Below the pieces are notes generated by a model that saw nothing but the letters and a program-made list of their open reading frames with translations, searched no databases and was not told where the DNA came from. Both the position numbers and the translations under genes were made by a program. Positions 16,972 to 27,894 of a stretch of DNA of 47,120 nt are shown here, one piece after another; within the stretch, counting starts at the first letter, position 1, and every line of letters starts with the position of its first letter. The stretch comes from Candidatus Nanopelagicaceae bacterium (GTDB taxonomy: Bacteria > Actinomycetota > Actinomycetes > Nanopelagicales > Nanopelagicaceae). Location of the stretch: assembly GCA_018883365.1 (NCBI GenBank), contig VEQF01000009.1:1-47120 (forward strand). Direction: 5' to 3'.

Positions 16972-17008
16972 GGGAGATGAATACCCTCTAATTGCAATTT
17001 AATTGAGG

Positions 17009-17017
17009 TTATCCACA
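17009..17017 (+). other. Single DnaA-box-like 9-mer
   Basis: TTATCCACA matches the classic DnaA box exactly and lies in the short spacer between the divergent SAF and Rv3235-like genes. It is a single copy. One such match in a window this size is not improbable by chance. Confidence 0.25.
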
Positions 17018-17092
17018 GAAAATGTAGATTGCCAACCAAACCTCATACTTTCGACTGAGGTTTTAACGCAGAGCTTCAGCCAATCTGCGCCT

Positions 17093-17656
17093 ATGAAATA
17101 TCAAATGCTCAACCTAATCCCAGATGCCAGACCACAAAATGATTCAATAGTAGAACTTCAAAGTATTAATTTATTCGATCAAGAAACTAGCTTTCATTTC
17201 CAGCCCGCTCTCCAATTATTTGATTATTCAAATCCTCATTCGATTTCTGACCTTAAAGGAGATTCCAGCAAAACTAAACTGTATTTAGTTCCTACAACTC
17301 ACGGGGAAAGCTACGATCCAGATTTCGCGCCAAATCCTTCGCCTCTTATAGAACTGCCAAATATCGAACGTTGGACCTTGATGTATGTGGTCTCTGTAAT
17401 TGAGGTGATGGCAGGTCGTCGTCCTATTCAGCAAGTTGCAAGATCAACCCACCGATTTATTTACAACTCGCTGCTGCGGGAAATAGGTTCCATTAATGAA
17501 GTCCCCAAAATTCGTCGGATAATTCGTAATCAACCTATCGAGGGAGTTGTGGAGCTAACCGCAATCCTGGCCTTTAAAAACCGAGTCCGCGCATTGATTG
17601 CGAGATTCGAAGGGGTTGATAAGAAATGGCTTTGTACAGAGCTGGAACTTTTATGA
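17093..17656 (+). CDS. Rv3235-family protein of unknown function
   Basis: 187 residues from the ATG at 17093; a TTG 90 bases upstream is in frame but would run through the DnaA-box spacer. The C-terminal half carries the pattern of the small actinobacterial family next to secA ([18 protein letters not shown]...[10 protein letters not shown]...[22 protein letters not shown]). The N-terminal half is low in conserved features. No catalytic motif is seen. Its stop overlaps the end of secA by six bases in convergent orientation. Function unknown; retention in a reduced genome suggests it matters. Confidence 0.7.
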   Translation: MKYQMLNLIPDARPQNDSIVELQSINLFDQETSFHFQPALQLFDYSNPHSISDLKGDSSKTKLYLVPTTHGESYDPDFAPNPSPLIELPNIERWTLMYVVSVIEVMAGRRPIQQVARSTHRFIYNSLLREIGSINEVPKIRRIIRNQPIEGVVELTAILAFKNRVRALIARFEGVDKKWLCTELELL

Positions 17657-20323
17657 AGCTCCGTGACAACGCTTGTATTTCTTACCTGAACCACATGGAC
17701 ACGGTGCATTTCGCGAAGTTCCATCGCTCTTAGAGGTAGAAACTCCTCCGGTTTCAGATGGTGCTGAATACCGTAACTCTTGATTTTGAGTCGGTGGAGT
17801 AACGCCCTTGGCCTCGACTTTTTTGTCCTCAATCTTGACTTCAACATTAAATAGGAAGCCAACCATCTCTTCTTTAATTGCATCCATCATGGCAGAGAAG
17901 AGTTCAAAGCCCTCTTTCTGGTATTCAACCAATGGATCACGTTGGGCCATGGCACGAAGACCAATTCCCTCTTGCAGGTAATCCATTTCATACAAATGTT
18001 CACGCCACTTGCGATCCAAAACCGATAACAGAATCTTGCGCTCTAAATCTCGCGTTACCTCGGCACCCAACTCCGATTCACGTTTTTCATAAGCAGCAAA
18101 TATGTCATCGACGATACGTTGTGCAAGATATTCAGAGTCCAAACCGGAACGTCCGCCGGAGTCTTTCTCGAGCTCCTCTACGGTGAAGGAGATTGGATAA
18201 GTCGATTTCAATACCGTCCAGAGCTGGTCAAGATCCCACTCCTCTGGAAAACCTTCGCTGGTTGCTGAATTCACATAGCCCCGGATGGTGTCCTCTATGA
18301 AATTGGCGACTTGATTCTTGATATCGGCGCCTTCAAGTACCTCACGACGTTCGCGATAAATAACTTCTCGTTGACGGTTCATAACATCGTCATATTTCAA
18401 AACATTTTTACGCATTTCAAAGTTTTGTGACTCGACCTGAGTTTGTGCGGATTTGATGGCGTTTGAAACCATCTTGGATTCGATTGGAGTGTCCTCAGGA
18501 ATTCCCGCAGCGGTTAGAAAACGTTCAACCAGATTTGAATTAAACCGTCTCATCAACTCATCTTGCAGCGAGAGATAGAAACGCGACTCACCTGGGTCGC
18601 CTTGACGGCCAGAACGACCGCGTAGCTGGTTATCAATACGGCGGGACTCATGTCTCTCTGTACCAAGAACATAAAGTCCACCGAGAGCTACTACCTCTTC
18701 ATGGCCTTTAGCCACCGCAGCTTTTTGTTTTGCAATTTCAGCCGGCCAGAGAGATTCGTATTGCTCTGCGTTATCAACCGGGGATATTCCTTGACGTTGC
18801 AATTCATAATCCGCCATAAACTCAGGATTGCCGCCCAACATGATGTCAGTTCCGCGTCCGGCCATATTTGTGGCAACAGTTACAGCGCCGACGGTTCCAG
18901 CACGAGCGATGATGGCCGCTTCTCTTTCATGTTGTTTAGCATTCAAAACTTCATGTGGAATTCCTTTACGGCGCAATGCTTGAGATAGAACCTCAGATTT
19001 TTCAACACTCACCGTTCCAACCAATACCGGCTGACCTTTTCGGTGTCTTTCGACAATATCGTTTGCAACCGCTTCAAACTTGGCAGCTTCGGTCTTATAA
19101 ACCAAATCTGCTTGATCAATGCGTTGCATAATTTTGTTCGTTGGAATCGGAATTACACCAAGCTTATAAATCTGCATGAATTCGGAGGCCTCGGTCATCG
19201 CAGTACCAGTCATGCCTGCCAATTTGTCATATAAACGGAAGTAATTCTGAAGCGTAATTGTTGCCAAAGTTTGATTCTCGTCCTTGATTTCTACCCGTTC
19301 TTTTGCCTCTAGCGCTTGATGCAAACCTTCGCTGTAACGTCGTCCAGAAAGAACGCGACCGGTGTGCTCATCAACTATCAACAATTCGCCATCCATGATT
19401 ACGTAATCGCGATCACGCTTGAAAAGCTCTTTAGCTTTCAGGGCGTTATTTAGGTAGCCAATCATCGGGGTATTAACGGATTCGTAGAGATTTTCTATGC
19501 CTAGAAACTCTTCAACTTTGGTAACTCCGGCGTCAAGAATTCCAGTATTACGTTTCTTTTCATCAACCTCATAATGTTCGCCACGCACCAAACGTGACGC
19601 GATGTTTGCGAACTCCACATACCATTTTGTGGCTTTATCCGCTGGTCCGCTAATAATCAAAGGGGTACGAGCTTCATCAATCAGAATTGAGTCAACCTCA
19701 TCAACGATTGCGAAGTTATGTTCTCGCTGAACGCAATCGGAGAGATTCCACGCCATATTGTCACGCAGATAATCAAAACCAAATTCATTATTTGTTCCAT
19801 AAGTTATGTCGGCTAAGTACTGCTCTCTGCGTTCTGCTGGTGTCATCGATGCCAAAATAACTCCGACTTTCAAGCCAAGGAATCTATGGATACGACCCAT
19901 CCATTCGCTATCGCGTTCAGCTAGATAATCGTTGGTTGTGACGATATGAACTCCGCGGCCAGTCAATGCATTGAGATAAGAAGGAAGAGTTGCTACCAAC
20001 GTCTTACCTTCACCAGTGCGCATTTCGGCGATATTGCCCAGATGTAATGCGGCACCGCCCATCAACTGAACATCGTAATGTCTTTGTCCCAGAGTTCTCT
20101 TTGAAGCTTCTCGAACTACTGCGAATGCTTCTGGTAGCAGGTCATCGAGATCCTCGCCTGCCGCTAAACGTTCTTTGAATTTTGCGGTCATGGAACGCAA
20201 CTCATCATCAGACATTGAAACAAATGTTGATTCGTGCGAGTTCACCTCTGCGGCAAGACGCTCTAACTGTTTAAGAGCGCGACCTTCACCAGCGCGAAGA
20301 ATTTTGTCGAGAATTGCGACCAC
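17651..20323 (-). CDS. secA: Preprotein translocase ATPase SecA
   Basis: Motor of the general secretion pathway, pushing unfolded preproteins through SecYEG. 890 residues, complete. Walker A is MRTGEGKT (101-108), Walker B is DEVD (208-211) within [16 protein letters not shown], and the helicase motif [12 protein letters not shown] lies in the second nucleotide-binding domain. The C-terminus has the zinc-binding SEC-C tail ([13 protein letters not shown]). It starts with GTG at 20323 with GGAAGG upstream. It follows comF by 29 bases. In mycobacteria the hibernation factor gene hpf sits between these two; here it is absent. Confidence 0.97.
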   Translation of the reverse strand: MVAILDKILRAGEGRALKQLERLAAEVNSHESTFVSMSDDELRSMTAKFKERLAAGEDLDDLLPEAFAVVREASKRTLGQRHYDVQLMGGAALHLGNIAEMRTGEGKTLVATLPSYLNALTGRGVHIVTTNDYLAERDSEWMGRIHRFLGLKVGVILASMTPAERREQYLADITYGTNNEFGFDYLRDNMAWNLSDCVQREHNFAIVDEVDSILIDEARTPLIISGPADKATKWYVEFANIASRLVRGEHYEVDEKKRNTGILDAGVTKVEEFLGIENLYESVNTPMIGYLNNALKAKELFKRDRDYVIMDGELLIVDEHTGRVLSGRRYSEGLHQALEAKERVEIKDENQTLATITLQNYFRLYDKLAGMTGTAMTEASEFMQIYKLGVIPIPTNKIMQRIDQADLVYKTEAAKFEAVANDIVERHRKGQPVLVGTVSVEKSEVLSQALRRKGIPHEVLNAKQHEREAAIIARAGTVGAVTVATNMAGRGTDIMLGGNPEFMADYELQRQGISPVDNAEQYESLWPAEIAKQKAAVAKGHEEVVALGGLYVLGTERHESRRIDNQLRGRSGRQGDPGESRFYLSLQDELMRRFNSNLVERFLTAAGIPEDTPIESKMVSNAIKSAQTQVESQNFEMRKNVLKYDDVMNRQREVIYRERREVLEGADIKNQVANFIEDTIRGYVNSATSEGFPEEWDLDQLWTVLKSTYPISFTVEELEKDSGGRSGLDSEYLAQRIVDDIFAAYEKRESELGAEVTRDLERKILLSVLDRKWREHLYEMDYLQEGIGLRAMAQRDPLVEYQKEGFELFSAMMDAIKEEMVGFLFNVEVKIEDKKVEAKGVTPPTQNQELRYSAPSETGGVSTSKSDGTSRNAPCPCGSGKKYKRCHGAS

Positions 20324-20352
20324 GTATCAGCCTTCCATGGAGTGTTAGAGGG

Positions 20353-21051
20353 CTATCGTATTAGGAGTCGGTGGGCAGATGCACACACAGTGGCAGCGCC
20401 CAAAACTGTCATTTTTCTCTCTCTGAGAGCCCTGGCAGCGCTCAAAAGAGTAGCTCCGGTTGTTACGACATCATCAATCAGGATGATTTTCGCTGTGGCA
20501 AGGGAGTTTTCCAGCCCCGAATTCTCATTTATCTTGAAGGCATTTTCCAGATTTTTGCGTCGTTCATTAAAAGACAACTCTGATTGATCTTTAACTCTTT
20601 TCTGATGAAGCAGAACACTACGCCAAGCAAGATCTTTCATGCCGTGGCTGCTACAAATCTGCAAGGCAGATTTCAAAATTGGTTGTAGAAATGATTCACC
20701 TCTCCTCCTTATTGCCATCTTGGAGGAAGGAATAGGTACTAGCAAGAGATTTGCATAATCTGTTTTAACTTTCCAACTCATTATCGAGTTGGCTAAAGCA
20801 TTAGCCATTAGCAAGCGTGCCACCTTATTGCGATCTTCTTTTGCTTTTAGAACTACCCCAGAACTCTCACTATCGTAAGTAACCACTGCACTAATAGTTA
20901 AATCATCAATCCGAAAACTTCTTGCATTTTGTAACCAGCGATATTCACAGCTGCGACATACCTTTTCAAATACTTGATTACAGATTAAACAAATCTCGGG
21001 AAACACTAATGAAGTGATTCCTTGGTAAACATCCCGCACATTGATTTTCAT
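20353..21051 (-). CDS. comF: ComF-family phosphoribosyltransferase-like protein
   Basis: 232 residues. The N-terminal zinc finger has Cys21, Cys24, Cys32 and Cys35 (CLIC...CRSC). The C-terminal PRPP-binding loop is ILIDDVVTTGAT (about 190-201). The central VPIPSSKMAIRRRGESF segment fits the family. ComF proteins aid natural DNA uptake in some bacteria and may act in nucleotide salvage; the role here is not established. It lies between mtrB (85 bases upstream) and secA (29 bases downstream). Confidence 0.88.
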   Translation of the reverse strand: MKINVRDVYQGITSLVFPEICLICNQVFEKVCRSCEYRWLQNARSFRIDDLTISAVVTYDSESSGVVLKAKEDRNKVARLLMANALANSIMSWKVKTDYANLLLVPIPSSKMAIRRRGESFLQPILKSALQICSSHGMKDLAWRSVLLHQKRVKDQSELSFNERRKNLENAFKINENSGLENSLATAKIILIDDVVTTGATLLSAARALRERKMTVLGAATVCASAHRLLIR

Positions 21052-21136
21052 GATTAATCTTCAGGTGATGAGAAACGGTTTGCTTAAAAAGTTTTTTAGC
21101 TGTGTGTTTGTCTAGGTTGTGGAGCAGATTTAATTC

Positions 21137-22669
21137 TTAATGAGCCGGCGCTTCAGCTATTGGGAACTCTGTGATTCGTTGTCCGTTTACCTTGGGTAGG
21201 GTAAGAACAAAGTTAGAACCTTCGCCTAGCTTGCCCCAAACCCGAATCTCACCGCCATGCAACTGTGCATCTTCTTTAGCTATGGCTAAACCGAGTCCGG
21301 TACCGCCGCGTTCCCGGGAGCGGGAGGGATCAGCGCGCCAAAAACGATCAAAAACTCGCTCGATTTGTTGTTCAGTTAAACCAACTCCGTAGTCGCGAAC
21401 TCCAACAGCTACTTCAGTGGGGTTCTCCGCGATAGTGACGTGGATTGGCTTTCCTTCTGCATGGTCAATGGCATTGGCCAGTAAGTTGCGCATAATGCGC
21501 TCCAAACGTCTTGAATCTCCATCGATTATCACCGGCTCATCAGGGGCGCTAATCATCAGCTGAGTTTCTTTATCTTTCGAGGACAACAACAAATCATCGG
21601 CGCACCGTCGGACCAAGGAATTCAGGTCAACTTTATCCAGTGACAAGGCAGCAACCTGAGCATCAAATCTACTTACCTCCAACAAATCAGCAAGTAGGTG
21701 CTCAAATCTTTCAATCTGTGAAACCAATAACTCAGCGCTTCTGGAAATTATCGGATCAAAACTATTACGAGCAGAGAAGATAACATCAGAAGCCATTCGG
21801 ATAGTAGTTAACGGCGTGCGCAATTCATGGGAGACATCAGAAACAAATCGTTGCTGCAATCTAGACAGGTTTTCTAAGCGGGAAATTTGTTGCTCAAGAG
21901 TGTCCGCCATTTCATTAAAAGCTTGTCCGAGTCTAGCAATTTCATCTTCGCCTCTAACCTCCATGCGCTTTAGCAAATCGCCAGAGGTCAACTGCTCAGC
22001 TACCTCCGCAGCTGATTTGACCGGCTTAATTACTTGCCGCAAAACAACAGATGCGACCAGCATGATGAGGCATATAAGTAGTAAACCCGCACCCCAAATT
22101 GCTCTTCCAATCAAGGCAATTGTTCTTTGCTGAGCATCAAAACCAAAAAGAACATACATTTCATATTTTCCGACATTTGGAATCGTAAGATTCTTGCCAA
22201 TTATTACCCCATCTAAGAACTCTCCATTTACATACTTAAGAGTTCCTTCTTGCCAGCGAAGCTCTTCATTCCCTTGTAATTCTTTCCGAAGCGAGCTCGG
22301 AATTGACTCTGGCAGTAGAAAATTTGAAGCTGTTACCGCTGGTATTCCCTTCAACTCTTTATCTGCAACCTGCATCAAAACAACTTCGCGACCAGAATCC
22401 CGAGCGCTGAGATTTCCTGAATTTACGACTTCACCGACAAGTTCCTTGTAGTCGGTTTTGGTGCTAATGCCAGACACAATAAATCTGTATTCGGCATATT
22501 GAATAGCAGATTCGCCTTCCGAGATTGAGGCGGCAATCTTTTCATCAATGATTCCATCAGAAATTCGACTGTAAAGATTTGAGCCCAAGAAATAGATTAA
22601 AACTATAGAAACCAGCCCCGAAAGAGAGAAGACCTTTAGAAATAATGATTTGCGAAAGATTCTGAACAC
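21137..22669 (-). CDS. mtrB: MtrB sensor histidine kinase
   Basis: Membrane kinase paired with MtrA, controlling cell-wall and division genes in actinobacteria. 510 residues: helix 1 (about 11-30), an extracytoplasmic sensor region, helix 2 (187-210), HAMP (211-265), the phosphoacceptor SHELRTPLTTI with His281, and HATPase_c (N box LLANAIDHAEG, G boxes DYGVGL and GGTGLGLAIAKEDA). It lies 12 bases after mtrA. The lipoprotein gene lpqB, which normally follows mtrB, is missing. Confidence 0.95.
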   Translation of the reverse strand: MFRIFRKSLFLKVFSLSGLVSIVLIYFLGSNLYSRISDGIIDEKIAASISEGESAIQYAEYRFIVSGISTKTDYKELVGEVVNSGNLSARDSGREVVLMQVADKELKGIPAVTASNFLLPESIPSSLRKELQGNEELRWQEGTLKYVNGEFLDGVIIGKNLTIPNVGKYEMYVLFGFDAQQRTIALIGRAIWGAGLLLICLIMLVASVVLRQVIKPVKSAAEVAEQLTSGDLLKRMEVRGEDEIARLGQAFNEMADTLEQQISRLENLSRLQQRFVSDVSHELRTPLTTIRMASDVIFSARNSFDPIISRSAELLVSQIERFEHLLADLLEVSRFDAQVAALSLDKVDLNSLVRRCADDLLLSSKDKETQLMISAPDEPVIIDGDSRRLERIMRNLLANAIDHAEGKPIHVTIAENPTEVAVGVRDYGVGLTEQQIERVFDRFWRADPSRSRERGGTGLGLAIAKEDAQLHGGEIRVWGKLGEGSNFVLTLPKVNGQRITEFPIAEAPAH

Positions 22670-22681
22670 TTAGGTTTACTT

Positions 22682-23370
22682 CTAACTTCGATGACCTGTA
22701 GTGCCCGCCTTATATCCAATTCCACGTACCGTATTGATAATCGTGGGATTCTCAGGATCATGCTCAATCTTGGCGCGCAATCGTTGAACATGGACATTCA
22801 CAAGTCGAGTGTCAGTTGAATGACGATAGCCCCAAACCTCGCCTAGTAAAGCCTCTCTTGTGAAAACTCTGCCTGGTTCTTTAGCTAAAGCGACCAATAA
22901 ATCAAACTCTAAGCGAGTTAGCGGAATTTCTTTGCCGCCACGGGTAACGGTGTGTTCGACAATATCAATTGCTAAATCTCCGATTGTTAAGTTGCTTGAG
23001 ATTTCTCCACCTGAGCGACGCAGACGAGTGCGAATGCGGGCAACCAACTCTGAAGGCTTAAATGGCTTAACCATGTAATCATCAGCGCCGGCCTCTAAGC
23101 CTTTTACGATGTCATGGGTATCGCTTTTTGCGGTCAACATGACAATTGGAACACGCATCGATTGCTTTCTAATCTGTTTGCAGACCTCAATTCCATCAAG
23201 GCCCGGCAACATGATGTCAAGCAGAACTAAATCTGGAGGGTTGTTTCTAAACACCTCGACTGCTTCATCGCCCCTACTTACAAGGTCAACTTCAATTCCT
23301 ACTCCGTTGAGGACGATTCCAAGCATTTCGGCAAGGTCTTGATCATCATCAACGACCATTACCGAAGTCA

Positions 23371-23371
<1 letters not shown>
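22682..23371 (-). CDS. mtrA: MtrA response regulator (OmpR/PhoB type)
   Basis: 229 residues. Receiver domain with acidic pocket Asp8-Asp10, phosphoacceptor Asp52 in LLDIMLPG and Lys101 in LTAKSD, then a winged-helix DNA-binding domain (LTRLEFDLLVALAKEPGRVF...NVHVQRLRAKIE). The long identity to mycobacterial MtrA supports the assignment. Its ATG overlaps the sahH stop by one base (TAATG), so translation is coupled to sahH. In mycobacteria a thymidylate kinase gene lies between the two; here it does not. Confidence 0.96.
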
Positions 23372-24670
<1,299 letters not shown>

Positions 24671-24693
24671 GAGATTGAAAGATTTGGACCAGT

Positions 24694-26082
24694 TTACCCG
24701 TTTCGAATAATCTGCAAGACCAGATCTCTTATGCGGGCCATTTCGCCTGCCGTGGCCGCCTCTGCGTTTAGCCTCAACAAAGGCTCTGTGTTTGAAGGCC
24801 TAAGGTTAAATGACCAATCTTGAGCTGAGACTGTTAAGCCATCAAGTTCATCAAAATTTAACTCTTCGTCCTGTTTTTCGAAATATCCACGCACTTTAGA
24901 AATGGCTAACTTGGTATCTGCAACCTCTGTGTTAATTTCGCCGCTCAATTCATACCGGTTAAAACGAGCCATGAGTTCAGAGAGAGAAATCTGATTATCT
25001 AATAACGCTGCAATTGCATGCAGTGCAGCAAGCATCCCTGAATCAGCACACCAAAAATCTTTAAAGTAAAAATGTCCAGAGTGCTCCCCGCCAAATATGG
25101 CTTCGTGCTCCGCCATCATTTGCTTTATGAAGGAATGACCTACTCTCGAACGAAGTGGAACACCTCCATTTTCTTTTATTACCTCTGGAACTGCGCGGGA
25201 ACAAATCAAGTTGTAGATAACGCTGGCTCCCGGATTCTTTATTAGCTCTCGCTCTGCGATTAACGCTGTGAGTGCGGATGGTGAAACTAGATTGCCAATT
25301 TCATCAACTAAGAAACATCGATCCGCGTCGCCATCAAAAGCCAAACCAATATCGGCTTGCTTTTCCTTAACTAAGCTTTGCAAGTCAACAAGATTTTTCG
25401 CATCAATTGGGTTTGCTTCATGATTTGGAAAAGTTCCATCGAGCTCAAAGTAAATTCCATCAACGACCGCATTGATTCGCTCCATAACCGCGGGAGCGGT
25501 GTGGCCACCCATTCCATTGCCAGCATCAATTGCAATTCTGATCGGCCGGCCCTTAAAAGAGTTCTGAAAGATACCCTTCGGAAATAGTGAAAACAGGTAG
25601 GACACATACTCGGGCAGCAAATCTTGCCGAGACTCTTTGCCGAGATTTCGATTTGAAATTGGAGATCCTGCGATTATTTGCTGCTTAATCCAGCGCAAGC
25701 CAGATTCTTGACCAATTGGTTTAGCACCACTTTTACAGAGCTTAATTCCATTGTATGCAGCCGGATTATGGCTAGCGGTGAACATTGCTCCTGGCATATT
25801 TAAGTGACCTGAAGCGAAATAAAGTTGATCTGTTGAAGAAAGCCCGATTCGAATCACATCTAAACCTTGTGAAGTTACGCCATCTGAAAAAGCATCGGCC
25901 AAATCTGGAGATGAAGGACGCATATCTTCGCCGACCAGAACTGTTGCCGGTTCACGTTCTAACTCAATGAACCTCGCAAATGCTATACCCAGAGCAAAAG
26001 TGAAATCAGTGGTCAGCTGCTCATCAACTAGACCACGAATATCGTAGGCTTTAATGATTTTATCTAGAACTTCGTTGTTCAT
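24694..26082 (-). CDS. manB: Phosphomannomutase/phosphoglucomutase
   Basis: Interconverts hexose-6-phosphate and hexose-1-phosphate, here most likely mannose-6-P to mannose-1-P for GDP-mannose synthesis. 462 residues. It has the active-site phosphoserine loop TASHNPAAYNG (Ser104), metal-binding DGDADR (near 250), a GGEHSGH sugar loop, and a C-terminal phosphate-binding PSNTEPLLRLN. It lies 11 bases after the DUF3499 gene and 42 before sahH. ManC at 31507-32520 would use its product. Confidence 0.92.
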   Translation of the reverse strand: MNNEVLDKIIKAYDIRGLVDEQLTTDFTFALGIAFARFIELEREPATVLVGEDMRPSSPDLADAFSDGVTSQGLDVIRIGLSSTDQLYFASGHLNMPGAMFTASHNPAAYNGIKLCKSGAKPIGQESGLRWIKQQIIAGSPISNRNLGKESRQDLLPEYVSYLFSLFPKGIFQNSFKGRPIRIAIDAGNGMGGHTAPAVMERINAVVDGIYFELDGTFPNHEANPIDAKNLVDLQSLVKEKQADIGLAFDGDADRCFLVDEIGNLVSPSALTALIAERELIKNPGASVIYNLICSRAVPEVIKENGGVPLRSRVGHSFIKQMMAEHEAIFGGEHSGHFYFKDFWCADSGMLAALHAIAALLDNQISLSELMARFNRYELSGEINTEVADTKLAISKVRGYFEKQDEELNFDELDGLTVSAQDWSFNLRPSNTEPLLRLNAEAATAGEMARIRDLVLQIIRNG

Positions 26083-26093
26083 AACTTAACTGC

Positions 26094-26501
26094 TTAATCT
26101 TGAATAGGTATTGAGCGCAGGTGGCCTCGTCTACCAACTTCTGGCGCTACAGGTTTTGCTTGAATCTCCATCTTGGCTGTTTGTCTAATTGCTTCAGCAA
26201 TTGCCAGAACATCATCTGGCGTAGGAGCACTTAAATCGATTTTGCTACCTTTATTATTATTTTGAATAACGGTCCAGCCTTTTGGCACAGTTAGTTTTTC
26301 AGAATGAGATTCACATAAATCGTATGCGTGTGGCTCAACATATGTAGATAAAGGTCCAAGTACCGCCGTGGAGTCAGAGTAAATATAGGTCAGAGTGGCT
26401 ACGGCATTTGCTTGACAACTTGAACGAGTGCAGCGTCTACCAGCAACGCTGGGTCGTTCAGCATTTGAACGACTTGAATTTGAACTTGACGCAGTTGTCA
26501 T
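26094..26501 (-). CDS. DUF3499 family protein
   Basis: 135 residues, an actinobacteria-specific family of unknown function found beside manB. The N-terminus is Ser-rich and disordered. A cysteine pair (CTRSSC) is followed by ANAVATLTYIYSDSTAVLGPL, and later HAYDLCESHSEKLTVPKGW. The Cys/His spacing (C..C, C..H) suggests metal binding, but this is inference. It starts a close run DUF3499-manB-sahH-mtrA-mtrB. A TACTAAT element eight bases before the ATG could be a -10 giving a nearly leaderless mRNA, but no good -35 is seen. Confidence 0.85.
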   Translation of the reverse strand: MTTASSSNSSRSNAERPSVAGRRCTRSSCQANAVATLTYIYSDSTAVLGPLSTYVEPHAYDLCESHSEKLTVPKGWTVIQNNNKGSKIDLSAPTPDDVLAIAEAIRQTAKMEIQAKPVAPEVGRRGHLRSIPIQD

Positions 26502-26586
26502 GACGCGAGATTAGTAGAGTTTTTAAGCAAAGCAGCGGATTTGAGTAGCTTCGAAAACCCACTCTTTTTTCCTATCCTTAATTTCC

Positions 26587-27894
26587 CTAGCTGCCCGGTT
26601 GAATGACGGCTATATCGGCAATCGGCTTGGTCGAACTCTCTAGATCAGTGCTTTGCCTAAAGGCGAGATGGGTCACACCATCTCGTGATAGCCAATTCAT
26701 CGCTGCTTTTGCCCCAGATTGGTTGGTGAAAGATATGGATCTGACGTTTTTAGGTACCTTCCAGTTCAAAACCTCATCCCCGATTAAAGTTTTACTAAAT
26801 CGCTTCCCTCTATTGTCATTCCAGTTCACATTAACCAAGACCTTTTCGGCAACAAATGAGATCGTTGGCTCAAGCCCGTAAAGATTGTAAGAGACGCTTC
26901 CAAAATTACTTGAAGGTGCACTCCACATAAAATCTGAGATGTTAGAGGTCTTAACTTCAGTAAAAACACTCGCAACGATCGGAGCAGATGAGTTAATTTT
27001 TATGCCAAATGTCTTGCTTCCTAAATCTAAATCAGAAAGATTCAAGTCTTTAACTGTTTGCGAAGCTAGTGAAACATTTCCATATCCAACCGGGATAAAA
27101 ACTCCATCTGGTGAAACAACTTCGATGCTCGCACTCGCATCTACGGAACCGGTTGTCATAAGCCGCAAAACATGTTTGGCCTTCCCTGAATTTCCATAGC
27201 GAATTGGCATTCCAGCAATAACCAACTCTGTTTCGGGTTTAAAGATCGGAGAAACAAAATCTGCGCCAAGATTATTAAGTCCGCGAACTCTTTCATCAAG
27301 CATGAAGGCGGCCACTCGACCACTTCTAGTCTCTACCTTCAAAATTAAGCGAGAGGAGCCGGGATCAAAAGCATCTACTCTCATAACTTTTTCAGAGGAA
27401 GGTTTAACGGTAACAGGAACGGAAGCCGTTGAGCCATTTTCGGAATAGCTTGTTACATCAACAATCGCGTCACTCAATCCACTATTCACCAAAATTAGCT
27501 TGGTTTGACTTGTTACATTGGCAGTTCCACCCACAAACCAAGAGGTGTTGTTGCTGACATCGCAGGTGACTGCGGCGGTCCAGCGATTTGCCTTGGACTG
27601 AATTTGAATGGAATTCGAGGCACTTCCTTCAACAAATATCGCGCCATTATTTAATATGTAACTACCTTTGCCATTCTTGCGCAAGGAAGCATTTGGCTTC
27701 ATAACTTCTCTTAAAGGAGTGCCCTTGCTAGGCAATAGCGCAGTGGCACGGGCGTCGCTTATTGGACCTGGACAAACGGTTGCCGGATAGGACTGCGTGA
27801 TTTCGCTACTTGAATTAGTTTGCGGCAGTAAATATGCAACATGCGCCGCGATTATGAAGAGGAGAAATGCGAAGGAAGCTCTGGTCTCTTTCAT
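26587..27894 (-). CDS. DUF5719-like membrane-anchored envelope protein
   Basis: 435 residues. One N-terminal hydrophobic segment (about 7-23) acts as signal anchor; no lipobox is seen. The rest is a beta-rich extracytoplasmic region with repeated short strands (for example LILVNSGLSDAIVDVTSYSE and SVDASASIEVVSPDG). The start is the ATG at 27894. It overlaps the upstream glycosyltransferase TGA by four bases and has an AGGAGGAG ribosome binding site; the open frame extends further upstream but inside the glycosyltransferase gene. The tight coupling suggests that the two act together in exporting or binding a cell-surface glycan. Function not established. Confidence 0.72.
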   Translation of the reverse strand: MKETRASFAFLLFIIAAHVAYLLPQTNSSSEITQSYPATVCPGPISDARATALLPSKGTPLREVMKPNASLRKNGKGSYILNNGAIFVEGSASNSIQIQSKANRWTAAVTCDVSNNTSWFVGGTANVTSQTKLILVNSGLSDAIVDVTSYSENGSTASVPVTVKPSSEKVMRVDAFDPGSSRLILKVETRSGRVAAFMLDERVRGLNNLGADFVSPIFKPETELVIAGMPIRYGNSGKAKHVLRLMTTGSVDASASIEVVSPDGVFIPVGYGNVSLASQTVKDLNLSDLDLGSKTFGIKINSSAPIVASVFTEVKTSNISDFMWSAPSSNFGSVSYNLYGLEPTISFVAEKVLVNVNWNDNRGKRFSKTLIGDEVLNWKVPKNVRSISFTNQSGAKAAMNWLSRDGVTHLAFRQSTDLESSTKPIADIAVIQPGS

